Shown here: piece by piece, positions 8,765 to 19,154 of the stretch
Layout of the letters: every line of letters begins with the position of its first letter
Position numbering within the stretch: the stretch's first letter is position 1
Source: Bin87 sp965220095
Lineage (GTDB): Bacteria; Chloroflexota; Dehalococcoidia; Lucifugimonadales; UBA3495
Reading direction: 5' to 3'
NCBI GenBank assembly: GCA_965220095.1
Contig: OZ244805.1
Coordinates: 4,154,001-4,218,000, forward strand
Length of the DNA stretch: 64,000 nt
The notes under the pieces: generated by a model
Database searches by the model: none
What the model saw: the letters and a program-made list of their open reading frames with translations, nothing else
Told to the model about the DNA's origin: nothing
Made by a program: the position numbers and the translations under genes

Positions 8765-9532
8765 GTGGGCGACAACAGCTACGCCGTGCTGGACCTGCTC
8801 CACTGCTGCCAATCCCTCCGTGAACCCGTTACCCTCATTGCCAGACTACGGCTGGACGCCGCTCTCTATGCGCCCGCGCCAGCCCGTCAGCCGGGTCAGA
8901 ACGGCCGCCCGCCGCTGAAAGGCGCGCGGCGACCCGCGCTGAAAACGATCCTCGACCAGCCCCAGGCAACTTGGGCCAGCGTGGCCGTGGCCTGGTATGA
9001 CGGCGCCACCCGCACGGTGGAACTCACGTCGCAAACGGCGGTCTGGTACCGCTCCGGCAAGCCTCCAGTCCGCATCCGCTGGGTGCTGATCCGAGATCCC
9101 CAGGGCTCCTTCGCCACCCAGGCCTTGCTGTGCACCGACCCCGCCGCGGACCCGACCCAGATCCTGGAATGGTTTGTCCTGCGCTGGCAACTGGAAGTTA
9201 CTTTCCGGGAGGTGCGGACCCACCTGGGCCTGGAAACCCAACGCCAGTGGTCCGACCTGGCCATCGCCCGCACCACGCCCGTCCTGCTGGGAATCTTCTC
9301 CTGGACCACCCTGGCCGCCCACGGGTTGCAAAAACAGCGCCCCATGACCCAGCGCCGAGCGGCCTGGTACGACAAGCCGTTGCCGACCTTCGTGGACGCC
9401 ATTGCCCTGGTGCGACGCCACCTGTGGCTGGCCTCGGAGGGTTTTTCAACGCCGGCCGTCGACCCCGATACGCAGGAACTCCCAGTCGCCCTGTACCACC
9501 GACTTGTCGATTCCCTGGCTTACGCCGCTTGA
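8765..9532 (+). CDS. IS copy 2 transposase orfB
   Basis: 255 aa; VGDNSYAVLDLL and FREVRTHLGLETQRQW carry the second Asp and the Glu. The annotated start (GTG of VGDNS) would begin just at the catalytic Asp, which makes an independent start unlikely; see the frame-break finding. Confidence 0.8.
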   Translation: MGDNSYAVLDLLHCCQSLREPVTLIARLRLDAALYAPAPARQPGQNGRPPLKGARRPALKTILDQPQATWASVAVAWYDGATRTVELTSQTAVWYRSGKPPVRIRWVLIRDPQGSFATQALLCTDPAADPTQILEWFVLRWQLEVTFREVRTHLGLETQRQWSDLAIARTTPVLLGIFSWTTLAAHGLQKQRPMTQRRAAWYDKPLPTFVDAIALVRRHLWLASEGFSTPAVDPDTQELPVALYHRLVDSLAYAA

Positions 9533-9548
9533 AATGCGGAAAGTCCAG

Positions 9549-11701
9549 TCAATAGCCGCGAACACGAACTCCGCAAGTTCTGCCGACGAGAGGAATCGGA
9601 CCTCGTTTTCCTTGATATCCTGCTGCTCCGAGTCGATCAGTTGCCGGGCCTGCAGGGAAATGACGCTCGACCCTGATACGGCCTCCTTGTTCCGCTCATT
9701 GTTCTCAATCACCTGGGTGATCCTCTCCAGCTCTTCCTCCTGCTGCTGGTCGGAAAGTCCTCGCCTGAAAACGTCTCTTTCGAACGACGCGATGGACTCT
9801 CCCAATATTACTTCCATGTCTCCCAATGCTCGCTCGAAGATTTGGAGCCGTTCATACAAGCGGGACAGTATTCTTTGTTCGATCGTGCCGATGCTGGCCA
9901 GATTGCCTATATAAACCTTCTCCGAGGCTTGACCGAACCGGTCGCACCGGCCGATGCGTTGCTCCACCCGCATGGGATTCCAAGGCAGGTCATAATTCAC
10001 TAAAACGTGACAGTGCTCGAAGTCCAACCCTTCGCCGGCCACCTCGCTGGCCAACAGAATCTGGAACTTTCCCTGCCGAAATTCAGCCGCTATCCTTTCC
10101 CTGCTCTTCTCACCGCGACGACAATCCTCGTCTCTTGCGGGGGTGGGCCCGTACATCAACTCAAGGGAATAACCCTGTTCCTCCAGTTTTCGGCGAAGAT
10201 AGTGCAAAGTACCCCTGAACGTAGAAAATATCATCACTCGGTCCGCTTCTAGATCGCCGAACGCACGGCCGAGGATCTGAAAAAGAGCCCCGAGTTTTTG
10301 ATCCTGTGATTTCAGTGCCGCTTCAGCAAATGGGGCCAGCGCTTGGACCTCGTCGCGAGTGAAACTGTTCCTGCTCTCGTCATCCTCGTCTTCCGTTCCG
10401 TACATCAGGATTTCCGACGCGACGGCCGGCACGCAGCTAGCCGTCCGCCTCTCAGGCATCTGCGTGACAAATCCCGGCGGTATGCCTTCTCTCGATGCCC
10501 GCGCCAAGCAAATCTCGTAGACCTTTTTATATAGGGACGCTTCTTCGGGGCTGAATTCCACCACCCTCGTGATCGCTTCTCGCGTCGGCCTACTCTCGTC
10601 CACATCCGCCCGAAGCGTCCGCGTCATGTAAGGACTCAACACCTGCAGGTCCCGAGCGGAGGCGACAACGATCTCTCGCTGTGCTCGGTCCCCCAGATCC
10701 GCACCCGCGACGAACTGCCGGAATTCGGACCAACCGGGCCGCGCTCGGCGTCCCCCTGCTTCCAGTTCGAGCAAAACTCGCTGACTATCCTCTCTCCAGC
10801 CCGGCGGGTTGTGTCTCACTAGACGAATCCAATCGTTCAGTCTCATATCCCAACGCATCTGATCTTCAAGCAGTCCCGTGTCTGCGGCGACATCCACACC
10901 CAATGCGGCCATCAGGTTGACGATATCGTCCATTCCAGTTTGCAAGGGCGTGGCGGTCAGGAAGACAGCCGCCTTGGACCGCGCGCAGATGAGTTCGGCC
11001 AGAGCATTGGAATGCGTGTCCGTGTTCCTGAGATGATGGGCTTCGTCGAATATTGTCAGGTCCCAAGCGACTGATGACCGCTCCAATCGTTCCGCATATT
11101 CTTCCATGCGAATCAATTCGAGATTGACCACAGCCTTGGAGAATCTGGGAGGCAGGACCCCGTCCCTCTCTAATGACACCAAGGCTTGCCGTATGCTTTC
11201 CGAGGTCAACACTTCAAGTTGGAAACCGAAACGCTGCGACATCTCCTCGGCCCATTTGCCGACTAAGGCCTTTGGGCAAATGATCCACACGTTTTCCAAC
11301 CCATGCGCTGCCCTAGACTCCAGTTCTGCCCAGATCAGACCAGCTTCTATCGTCTTTCCAGTGCCCACTTCGTCAGCAATCAGGAGGCGTTGGTCCGGGG
11401 ATTCCAGCATTTTCTTGACCGGGAGGAACTGGTGGTACATAAGCTTGGTTTTCGAGGCGCGGTATGACAGGAATTGGTCAGTGACCGGATGCTCTAGCCT
11501 GCGCCCGGTCAACGCAACCCTGAACCGGTCCGGCGACATTTCCGTCAGGGCCACAGCAGGCTCCAATTCACCGATGGGAATCAGCCTAGCAGAGCCCTCT
11601 ATGAATACCCTGGCATTGTCACCAATAATACTGATCACCCAACCAGAGATGGACGGATCAGCCTTATAACGCACTTGCGTGTTGGGTTCCAAAATTGTCA
11701 C
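9549..11701 (-). pseudogene. SNF2-family DEAD/DEAH helicase, N-terminal and core part (interrupted by IS copy 2)
   Basis: Open for 717 codons from ATG 11701 before running into the IS. All helicase motifs are visible: Q-like YHQFLPVKKML, motif I DEVGTGKTIEAG (Walker A), II IFDEAHHLR (DEAH), III FLTATPLQTG, IV MIFSTFRGTL, V LLASEVAGEGLDF, VI VEQRIGRCDRFGQ. Motifs DEAH and QRIGRxxRxGQ are typical of SNF2/RapA-like ATP-dependent DNA or nucleoprotein translocases. The N-terminus has a small barrel-like region (VRYKADPSISGWVISI). It starts 11 bp after the large sacsin-like gene, so the two were one operon; a helicase plus a GHKL/sacsin-type protein suggests a defence or nucleic-acid quality-control module, which is inference. 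Confidence 0.88.
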
Positions 11702-11712
11702 GAGAAACCTTC

Positions 11713-14293
11713 CTATGCCTGAAGAAGCTCACGAAGATATGTCCAGTGTGGGACACTGTAGCGGATTTCTTCCTCTATATCGGTTGGATCGGACGTCCAG
11801 TCTTGATAAACGTTGGAGAAGCGAATCTTCAACCCGACATAGTCGTTACCGACTTCATCCACGTTTCCGTCCGCTTGTTCCACGAAATGCTGCATGTGTT
11901 CCCAGCCCTCGGATCCATCCGAGTCTACAAAGGGTCGATGGGTGTTCGGATCCACCAATGCCCATTCTCCATACCTAATCAACGAGTAGTGCCAGCCACA
12001 TAACCCGAGAAGGTCGCCAAAATGATTGGTCCGATGGTCAGCGCTGGGCGGTACCACGTGCACGACGTACTCCTGTAAACTGCCGCCGGGCAAAGTAAAC
12101 GTCCGGCTGCAAATTTGGCACCTTTGTCCATAGTCCCCATACACCATTGCCCTGAATTGCTCGGCCAGATCATTTGCAGCCTCGACTGGTTCCCAACGAG
12201 AGATTGCTCTGGAAACATACGATCCCGACTGGCCAACCTGAACGGACGCCTGTGTGTGATCTCTGGCCGACCCTATGGTCTGCGGGCCTCCCGGAGGCAA
12301 AAACACCTGCCGTTGACGCGCCCTTGACGAAGCGATCGTCTGGACCTCATACAGCTTTTGTGCGAAGGGAACTGGTGGTTTATCCCGATGTGCATCAAGG
12401 GCGCTATCAGGCGGCGAGTCAATACCGCCGTCATCGGGTACATCTCCATCCGCGGAGGCCCCGAAACCGTCTTGGTCGCTATCGATCGGCTGATCATCAT
12501 CGTCCAGGTCGGCTGTGTTCCCTTGGTTGGACAGATTGCCCAGTTCCTGAATGCCCGTGATGCCCAACTCCTCTGCCTGGCCAAAAGCATCCTCGAACGT
12601 CTTTGCTTCCAAAACCATCCTCAAACCGGGAGAGATGGCCCCGATAGACTCGTGGGGAGCCACAGCGCACGTCATTTCTCTGGCGATAGCTGACCAAGGA
12701 TAGGTGCCATCGGCACTTGACGTGAAGTATATTGCCCCCTGATCAACATCGAGATGTGCTTGCACAGATTCAGGCGAAGTCCGTGGCCATATACGCCCAA
12801 ACGCATCGAGCTCCCATGTAATGGTCAATTTGTCAGCTCGGAAAAACCGCAAATGCCCTACCGGAATGCCTTTGGAATCCCGTGGATTTCGCTCAACGGA
12901 CGGTTCCAAAATAGCCCTGACGAGTTTGATGCGTTCCGAAATACGATCGCGAATCTCTGCGACTTCTATCTGATTCTCCAGGTCGTGGTGATAGCTCCTG
13001 ATCACCGCTGACAGCGGTCTCACCCCGGCAGCCTCCATCGCTCTCCACACTCGCTGCTGCTTCGGAATGCAATTTCCAGCGAGTAGATCCGGAAACTTCG
13101 CGCGGAGGCCGGGACGATCCTCGAAGAACACCCAATCGGGCGTTTGTAATAGCCCCGACTCGTTGGGCACACTGGGAATGTCGCACAGGCTAGCAGCCAT
13201 GGGTTTCACGCCGATTAATCCACTCTGTAGCGAATTGGACAATTCAACCCAACATTGAAGCACAACGCCATGGTCTTCTTCAGTCAATGGATAGTGGCCT
13301 ACCGCATCTGATACCTCTCGAAGCACGTCGATCGCGTCGCTGGGGCCGGGCGCCTCCTTGACGCCAAGGGCTTGGATCAGATTCTGGCGCGACAAAAGAT
13401 TGGGCCCCAGTTGGGAACGAAATCTGCCGAAGGAGTGTTGTCCACGGTAACATTTCGCAGGAGAAAGATACTCGGTGCCTATCCACAGGCAGGCCTCATC
13501 GCTCAGACGTTCTAACTCCTCAGGTTTGGCATTCTCGTCAAGCCAGCGGTAAATGCCACCCGGCGGTGCTTGCTGACGCTCAACACACCAGAGGAGATGG
13601 TCGACTACCTGGACCGGTCTCGGAGTCGACTGCATCCCTAGAGACTGCAACAGTATGCTTGTTCTTTGTTGTACGGGGACGGAGGCATCGAAAAATTTTG
13701 CCTGAGATGCGAAAAAATGCTTATTGTAGGCAGCGTACAACTGATCAGGCTTGTACCACCGTTGACCATCGCCCTCGGCTGGCAGCCATTGCTTGTCCCG
13801 AAGCGCATTCACATATGCTTTCTCACGTCCGTCAAGACCAGGCCAAGCTGACCACAGGGCCTCCAGCATCTTCACCACTGTCGATCTAGCCTCTTCTGTT
13901 GGCGGTTGCGCCGTTTGACCTTCTATGATCCGCAATATGTCCTGGACCCGAGGCTGAGCCGAAACCCCCAACCAAGCATAGAGATCCCGTCGGCCGGCCG
14001 CTGATTCAGGAAAAGTGGCATAACTGACTCGGTTCCCCAACATTTCTCTGAGTTCTTTGCTGGGAAAGTAAACTCCGCTCGGCATCCTGAAAACGCCGTC
14101 TGTGCATTCTACGATGTTCGTCGCCGCCAACTTCTCCCTCAATTGCAGGTTGGACCTGATTTGGCCAATATGACGTTCCAGATTCGCCAAGTGCGCTCGT
14201 TTCAACTGGATGCTAGCCCCCTTATCGAGGGTGAAATCCGCGGCAATGTAACGCATCGCGTAATTTTCGAAGGTAAGCTTCCTCGCACCCAAG
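11713..14293 (-). pseudogene. sacsin-like large protein with degenerate HNH-type C-terminus; N-terminus removed by IS copy 3
   Basis: 859 open codons beginning directly at the IS junction, with no plausible ribosome site, so the true N-terminus (in this family a GHKL/HSP90-like ATPase) is missing. The middle has repeated sacsin-type phrases: VECTDGVFRMPSGVYFPS, LYAWLGVSAQPRVQDIL, and DLLAGNCIPKQQRVWRAM. A low-complexity acidic linker (DDDDQPIDSDQDGFG to DVPDDGGIDSPPD) separates a C-terminal zinc-finger-like domain: CQICSRTF, then VVHVVPPSADHRTNHFGD, LLGLCGWHYSLIRYG. This resembles an HNH-type fold in which the usual His-Asn pattern is altered. It lies 11 bp upstream of the SNF2 helicase. Family assignment is from recalled similarity and needs a profile search. 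Confidence 0.6.
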
Positions 14294-14372
14294 CTAGGCT
14301 TTACGCATAATTTAGAAAAAGTATAAAGACAGGGTAAGCTGGCCTGACCAAAATCTCACTAAAGGCCCAGCT

Positions 14373-14945
14373 ATGCTTACCCTGCCCAATGCCATTGTAT
14401 CCATACTCATTCCCTTCGCAACGCTGTTTACCAACCCGACCTGGCGGAAAGCCCAGGTACTGCTGGTGGGCGCGATCCTGACCCCGGGTCAGCGCACCGT
14501 CGCCGCGGCCCTGCGGTTCATGGGCCGCAGCGATCACCGCGATTACGCCCGCTACCATGAGGTGCTCAACCGGGCGGTGTGGTCGCCCCGTGCAGCGGCG
14601 CGCATCCTCTTGGTGTTGCTGCTCCAGCACCTTGATGGTGGGGATGGCCCCTTGGTCTTCGGCATCGACGAAACCCTGGAACGGCGTCGCGGCGCCAAGA
14701 TCAAAGGTCGGGGCATCTACCGCGACGCGGTGCGTTCCAGCCGGAGCCAACTGGTCAAGGCCAGCGGCCTGCGCTGGATCTCCCTGATGTGGCTGGGCCA
14801 CGTGCCTTGGGCCGGACGCCATTGGGCCCTGCCGGCGCTCACCGTGCTGGCGCCATCGACCCGGTACTACCAACAGCAGGGCCGTCGGCACAAGAAGCTC
14901 ACCGACTGGGCGCGACAGATGATCCTGCAACCCCGCTCATGGTGA
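14373..14945 (+). CDS. IS copy 3 transposase orfA
   Basis: 190 aa, first catalytic Asp in GIDETLERRRG; one change (ALRFMGRS) from the common sequence. Confidence 0.85.
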   Translation: MLTLPNAIVSILIPFATLFTNPTWRKAQVLLVGAILTPGQRTVAAALRFMGRSDHRDYARYHEVLNRAVWSPRAAARILLVLLLQHLDGGDGPLVFGIDETLERRRGAKIKGRGIYRDAVRSSRSQLVKASGLRWISLMWLGHVPWAGRHWALPALTVLAPSTRYYQQQGRRHKKLTDWARQMILQPRSW

Positions 14946-14988
14946 GCCTGCCGAACCACGCTGGCTGCCCCAACGTCCACTGGCGCTG

Positions 14989-15756
14989 GTGGGCGACAAC
15001 AGCTACGCCGTGCTGGACCTGCTCCACTGCTGCCAATCCCTCCGTGAACCCGTTACCCTCATTGCCAGACTACGGCTGGACGCCGCTCTCTATGCGCCCG
15101 CGCCAGCCCGTCAGCCGGGTCAGAACGGCCGCCCGCCGCTGAAAGGCGCGCGGCGACCCGCGCTGAAAACGATCCTCGACCAGCCCCAGGCAACTTGGGC
15201 CAGCGTGGCCGTGGCCTGGTATGACGGCGCCACCCGCACGGTGGAACTCACGTCGCAAACGGCGGTCTGGTACCGCTCCGGCAAGTCTCCAGTCCGCATC
15301 CGCTGGGTGCTGATCCGAGATCCCCAGGGCTCCTTCGCCACCCAGGCCTTGCTGTGCACCGACCCCGCCGCGGACCCGACCCAGATCCTGGAATGGTTTG
15401 TCCTGCGCTGGCAACTGGAAGTTACTTTCCGGGAGGTGCGGACCCACCTGGGCGTGGAAACCCAACGCCAGTGGTCCGACCTGGCCATCGCCCGCACCAC
15501 GCCCGTCCTGCTGGGAATCTTCTCCTGGACCACCCTGGCCGCCCACGGGTTGCAAAAACAGCGCCCCATGACCCAGCGCCGAGCGGCCTGGTACGACAAG
15601 CCGTTGCCGACCTTCGTGGACGCCATTGCCCTGGTGCGACGCCACCTGTGGCTGGCCTCGGAGGGTTTTTCAACGTCGGCCGTCGACCCCGATACGCAGG
15701 AACTCCCAGTCGCCCTGTACCACCGACTTGTCGATTCCCTGGCTTACGCCGCTTGA
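14989..15756 (+). CDS. IS copy 3 transposase orfB
   Basis: 255 aa with VGDNSY and FREVRTHLGVETQRQW; +1 frame relative to orfA. Confidence 0.8.
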   Translation: MGDNSYAVLDLLHCCQSLREPVTLIARLRLDAALYAPAPARQPGQNGRPPLKGARRPALKTILDQPQATWASVAVAWYDGATRTVELTSQTAVWYRSGKSPVRIRWVLIRDPQGSFATQALLCTDPAADPTQILEWFVLRWQLEVTFREVRTHLGVETQRQWSDLAIARTTPVLLGIFSWTTLAAHGLQKQRPMTQRRAAWYDKPLPTFVDAIALVRRHLWLASEGFSTSAVDPDTQELPVALYHRLVDSLAYAA

Positions 15757-15795
15757 AATGCGGAAAGTCCAGCTTAGCACCTGGGGAGCAATGCC

Positions 15796-17328
15796 TCAGC
15801 GGGAAAACTCACCGTCGAAGTGTGGTAATCCGTCCAGTGCCCCGTCGGCGTCTTCGTCACCGAACTCCCGCAGGTCCACAGCCTGCTCGTATCGCTCTTC
15901 TGCATACCCGTCCGGGTCAATGGCCTGGTAAATGCGGTCAATGGCCTCGTGGGGGAATCCGGCAGCGCGGGCCTCTCCCAGCAGGATGCTCACAGTGGTG
16001 TAGTCTGTCGACGGCGGGGTCACCCCCAACTCTCCGGCTTCATGACCCATGGCCGCGGCCAGCTTGGCCAGCTTCACCGAGTCCAGCCCCTGCCGCCGTG
16101 CCGTCGTGATGATCGCCCGCGCCTGCCTCAGAGTGGCGAATTCGGTGTCGAAGTCCGAGTCGCGCAACAGGTGTTCCGATACGTCCGGTTCATCCCCCGC
16201 CACCGCCGCCAGCACCTCCAGCATGGCGCCATGGCGCAGGTCCTGCTGTTGCAGCGCCGACACGAACTCGCTGCAGCGATCCACCGCCACGTCGTGGAGA
16301 CCGGCCTCGACCAGGTCCGACATCACCAAGGGATAGTGCAGCAGGAGTTCCGACAATGCCTCCTCTTCCGGACCCATTTCCAACAGCGCGTTAATCACCC
16401 GGTCAACATGCTGTTGAGCCGCCGCCGCCGGGAACCCCATCGGGTAGGTGTCCAGTATCGACTGGACCACTTTGGCGCCGCGGTAGTAATAGACGATGTA
16501 CAGTCCGCCCTCGGCGTGCGGCGGGTTGGGGTCCCACTCATCGAAGCGTCCGACGTGGAAGTCAGCCGGTCCGACCACCAGCGCGGCCGCGCGTTCGGTC
16601 ACCGCGGGCAGTCCCCGCATGGCGGGCCGGATTTCCACCGGCAGACCCTGGTTGAATTCGCGCAAATCCGCCGCCACGGTTTCCGCCATCTCGTCGATGG
16701 CGGCGTGCGCTTCCACCAGCAGCGCCGCTCGAGCGTCGGCCAGCCCGTCGTCTAGGTCGGGGATAGCGGTGTCCTCCAGACGTTCCCTGTTTTCCTCGGT
16801 GCCTCCCACCAGAGGGGTCAGCACCACCAGGTAGGCTTCACCCATGAGGTCCCCTTGCGGAAGCTCGGCCCGCTGGCGGCGTACCTGTCGCACCACCTGG
16901 AGGCTGGTGATACACGCGAAGCAGGCGGCGTACCAGAGCTCGGCATCATGGTCCGCAACCTCCGGCGCCGGTTGCGGTCGACGCCGCGCCGCGGCGTCAT
17001 TCAAGCGTCCCATGAGCCCGATGCGCCGCTCCATCTCCGCTGCTGCCATGGGCGACTGCTCGCCGTGGTCCTGCTGATCCGCCGCCCTTCCGACCATAGC
17101 GCCGGAGAGTTCGCTTTCCTGCTCCAGCATCAGGCCGGTCAACACCAGCAGAGCCCCATTGGCTGCCGGCGAGTCGCGATGGCCGCCGCTTTCCACGGCA
17201 TCCAGCGCTGCGCTGACCTGCGCTGTGGTCGCTTCGCGTAAGGCCCTGAGCCGCGCCAGTTGGTAAGGCGCGCGCTCGCGGTCAATCTCGCACCGCTCAC
17301 AATCGCAGTCGGCTGGGTTGGCATTCAT
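15796..17328 (-). CDS. uncharacterised CDCERCE-motif protein, paralogue 2
   Basis: 510 aa, same length as the protein at 5239-6771 and alike over the whole length (by eye roughly nine residues in ten), including the N-terminal CDCERCE cluster, the ADFHVGRFDEWDPNPP centre and the GLPHFDGEFSR end. Differences cluster at residues ~165-185 (TPLVGGTEENRERLED against AQLAMEAEESREGLED). Same GGAGG ribosome site before the ATG at 17328. Shared sequence also extends ~70 bp upstream and ~15 bp downstream (CCTGGGGAGCAATGCC). Function unknown. Two copies, each beside an IS copy, point to IS-assisted duplication. Confidence 0.7.
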   Translation of the reverse strand: MNANPADCDCERCEIDRERAPYQLARLRALREATTAQVSAALDAVESGGHRDSPAANGALLVLTGLMLEQESELSGAMVGRAADQQDHGEQSPMAAAEMERRIGLMGRLNDAAARRRPQPAPEVADHDAELWYAACFACITSLQVVRQVRRQRAELPQGDLMGEAYLVVLTPLVGGTEENRERLEDTAIPDLDDGLADARAALLVEAHAAIDEMAETVAADLREFNQGLPVEIRPAMRGLPAVTERAAALVVGPADFHVGRFDEWDPNPPHAEGGLYIVYYYRGAKVVQSILDTYPMGFPAAAAQQHVDRVINALLEMGPEEEALSELLLHYPLVMSDLVEAGLHDVAVDRCSEFVSALQQQDLRHGAMLEVLAAVAGDEPDVSEHLLRDSDFDTEFATLRQARAIITTARRQGLDSVKLAKLAAAMGHEAGELGVTPPSTDYTTVSILLGEARAAGFPHEAIDRIYQAIDPDGYAEERYEQAVDLREFGDEDADGALDGLPHFDGEFSR

Positions 17329-17334
17329 GGACTC

Positions 17335-18137
17335 GCCTCCAGTTTGATGGGCCTGGTTGGGATGGGTTTGTGGGAGACCGGATTACCCCGGCGTGATGGC
17401 CGAACACCGTGGGCCAGCTATGTTTCGTATCAACCCGTTACCGGACAAACAGCCACGGGTGGCCGACGGGCATGGCGGCAAGGATCTGGCGGACCTGTTC
17501 CGGCGTTCAGCAGTGGGGTAGTACATGGGTGGGCATACATCCCCGATTCTACAATGGCAGAGTTGCTAATGAACTCTGCCATCGTTAGACTTAAGATCCC
17601 CATCATATCGATGTGCTATTCGGCCGACCGAGTTAATACCAATCTGGTCAGGGCAATCGCATTACAAATGTTCTGCAAGGGTTTCAGCGCCGGCCAGAGC
17701 GCCGAAAACCGTTGGGTGAGGGAAATAAGGACGATGTTGAAAGGTTTGGGCGTTGGAATCCGACAAATGTCGGCATAATGGCGGTGCAGTGACCCGTAAT
17801 CTCCTGGTTCTGGATGGATGCAGCATTTGACGTCTCAATAATCTGAGGCGTCCATTATGCCAAATACGCTAAATGCGATTGCCCTGCCAATCTGGTAACC
17901 CATCCATTACGCGCGGCTCGGACTGCGTGGCGGTCGGCGCCATTTACCTGTAACAACCCCTCAACTTCAGCCTCGCGCACGCCCGGACCTTGAGTGGCGC
18001 CGATAGTCATGTGCATCACCCCAATCCTGATATCTTTGCTCAGCTGGGGCTGGAACGCAGAAAGCCGAATGCCGAAGGGTTTACAAGGCTCGGGCGCTGG
18101 ATCAGAGGACTAAAGTTTGAGGTTCACGGAGATTGGG
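17335..18137. other. intergenic region, no gene supported
   Basis: About 800 bp with no convincing coding frame. It holds the shared upstream region of the CDCERCE gene (to ~17400), a strong inverted repeat (17554-17582) and a weaker one near 17831-17854 (GACGTCTCA ... TGAGGCGTC). Confidence 0.4.
17554..17582. repeat. perfect 11-bp inverted repeat
   Basis: ATGGCAGAGTT - 7 bases - AACTCTGCCAT. Not followed by a T-run on either strand, so not an obvious terminator; it could be a protein-binding site or the remnant of a small mobile element. Confidence 0.6.
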
Positions 18138-19154
18138 ATGTTCGACCAGTTGATCAGAGAACTGCGGGACCTGCAGGGTACTGTGCAGATACCTATCGAA
18201 CTCGAAATCGATGACCAGGGTTACCTGGATCGCCAATGTCCGTCAATCGAATGCGGGAACCAGTTCAAGATACTGCTTGATGACTGGGTGGCTGTCGTGT
18301 CTGATGAGGTAGTCTATTGCCCTCGGTGCCGTCACGAAGAAGTCGCGGCAGAGTGGAACACCCCCGAACAAATCGAACACATCAGCGGTACGGCTCTGAA
18401 TCATGTCCAACGGAGGATCGACGACGCTTTCGTACGCGGGGCCAAGCGTTTTAACTCCGGTCAGAACCGCAGCAATTTCATTTCGATGAGTATGTCCTAT
18501 CGGCCTAGTCCTATCCGAGTTCTCATGCCACCGAACGCTGCGGAGGTAATGACCCAAGTGTTCCGGTGCGAAGGTTGCGGTTGCCGGCACGCGTCGCTCG
18601 GCGCGGCTTTCTTTTGCCCCGCATGCGGGAGGACTGCCATTCTAGAATCGTTCGCCAACGCTATGGAAACAGTCCGGAATACAATCGTTGCTCTACCCAC
18701 AGTACTCGCCGCAGTCGAAGCGGAATTGGGGAAGGACTCAGCCACAGATATAGCTCGCCACATCAAAGAGAATGCGTTGGTGAAAGTAGTCGCGTCGTTT
18801 CAAAAATACGCCGAGGAGTGCTTCACGAAATTGGATCGCGCGCAAGATTATCTAGACCGACGGAACCTCTTCCAGAACATCAGGCGATCCGACGAGACGT
18901 GGCGGGCAGCTACAGGAACCGGTTATGCCAACATCCTGGCCGACGACGAATATCTCAGGATGATAACCTACTTCCAGCAACGCCATGTCCTCGAACATCG
19001 AGACGGCATCGTCGACCAACAATACATAGACCGCGCGGATGATACCCGGTTCACCGTCGGCCAACGGCTCGTCGTGGCAGATGGGCATGTGCTCGACCTA
19101 GTTTCGATAGTCGAAAAACTGTCCCGCGAGATCGCCGTATTGGCGAGATTGTGA
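18138..19154 (+). CDS. zinc-ribbon protein with HEPN-like C-terminal domain
   Basis: 338 aa from ATG 18138 (MFDQLIRELRDLQG), preferred because GGAG lies 7 bases upstream; the frame is open slightly earlier. Two zinc-ribbon-like cysteine sets: CPSIECGNQF with VVYCPRCRHEE, and FRCEGCGCRH with FFCPACGR. The C-terminal ~140 residues are helical and contain FQQRHVLEHRDGIVDQQYI, in which R-H-V-L-E-H matches the R-x4-H motif of HEPN ribonucleases. A zinc-ribbon/HEPN architecture is typical of RNA-cleaving defence or toxin proteins; this activity is inferred from the motif. Its TGA overlaps the GTG of the HNH gene (GTGA), so the two are translationally coupled. Confidence 0.6.
   Translation: MFDQLIRELRDLQGTVQIPIELEIDDQGYLDRQCPSIECGNQFKILLDDWVAVVSDEVVYCPRCRHEEVAAEWNTPEQIEHISGTALNHVQRRIDDAFVRGAKRFNSGQNRSNFISMSMSYRPSPIRVLMPPNAAEVMTQVFRCEGCGCRHASLGAAFFCPACGRTAILESFANAMETVRNTIVALPTVLAAVEAELGKDSATDIARHIKENALVKVVASFQKYAEECFTKLDRAQDYLDRRNLFQNIRRSDETWRAATGTGYANILADDEYLRMITYFQQRHVLEHRDGIVDQQYIDRADDTRFTVGQRLVVADGHVLDLVSIVEKLSREIAVLARL

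Larger units (their letters stand above)
8070..9548 (+). mobile_element. IS copy 2 (1,479 bp)
   Basis: Flanked by the duplication TCAAT (8065-8069, 9549-9553), so a simple insertion. It is inserted within the SNF2 helicase gene, in the opposite direction. Both ORFs are open, with the frame break between them found in all copies. Confidence 0.93.
14294..15772 (+). mobile_element. IS copy 3 (1,479 bp), recombined flanks
   Basis: Left flank CCAAG (14289-14293), right flank CTTAG (15773-15777): no duplication. IS copy 7 has the reciprocal pair (left CTTAG, right CCAAG). It cuts the sacsin-like gene on its left and abuts the 3' side of the CDCERCE paralogue 2 on its right. Confidence 0.93.
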
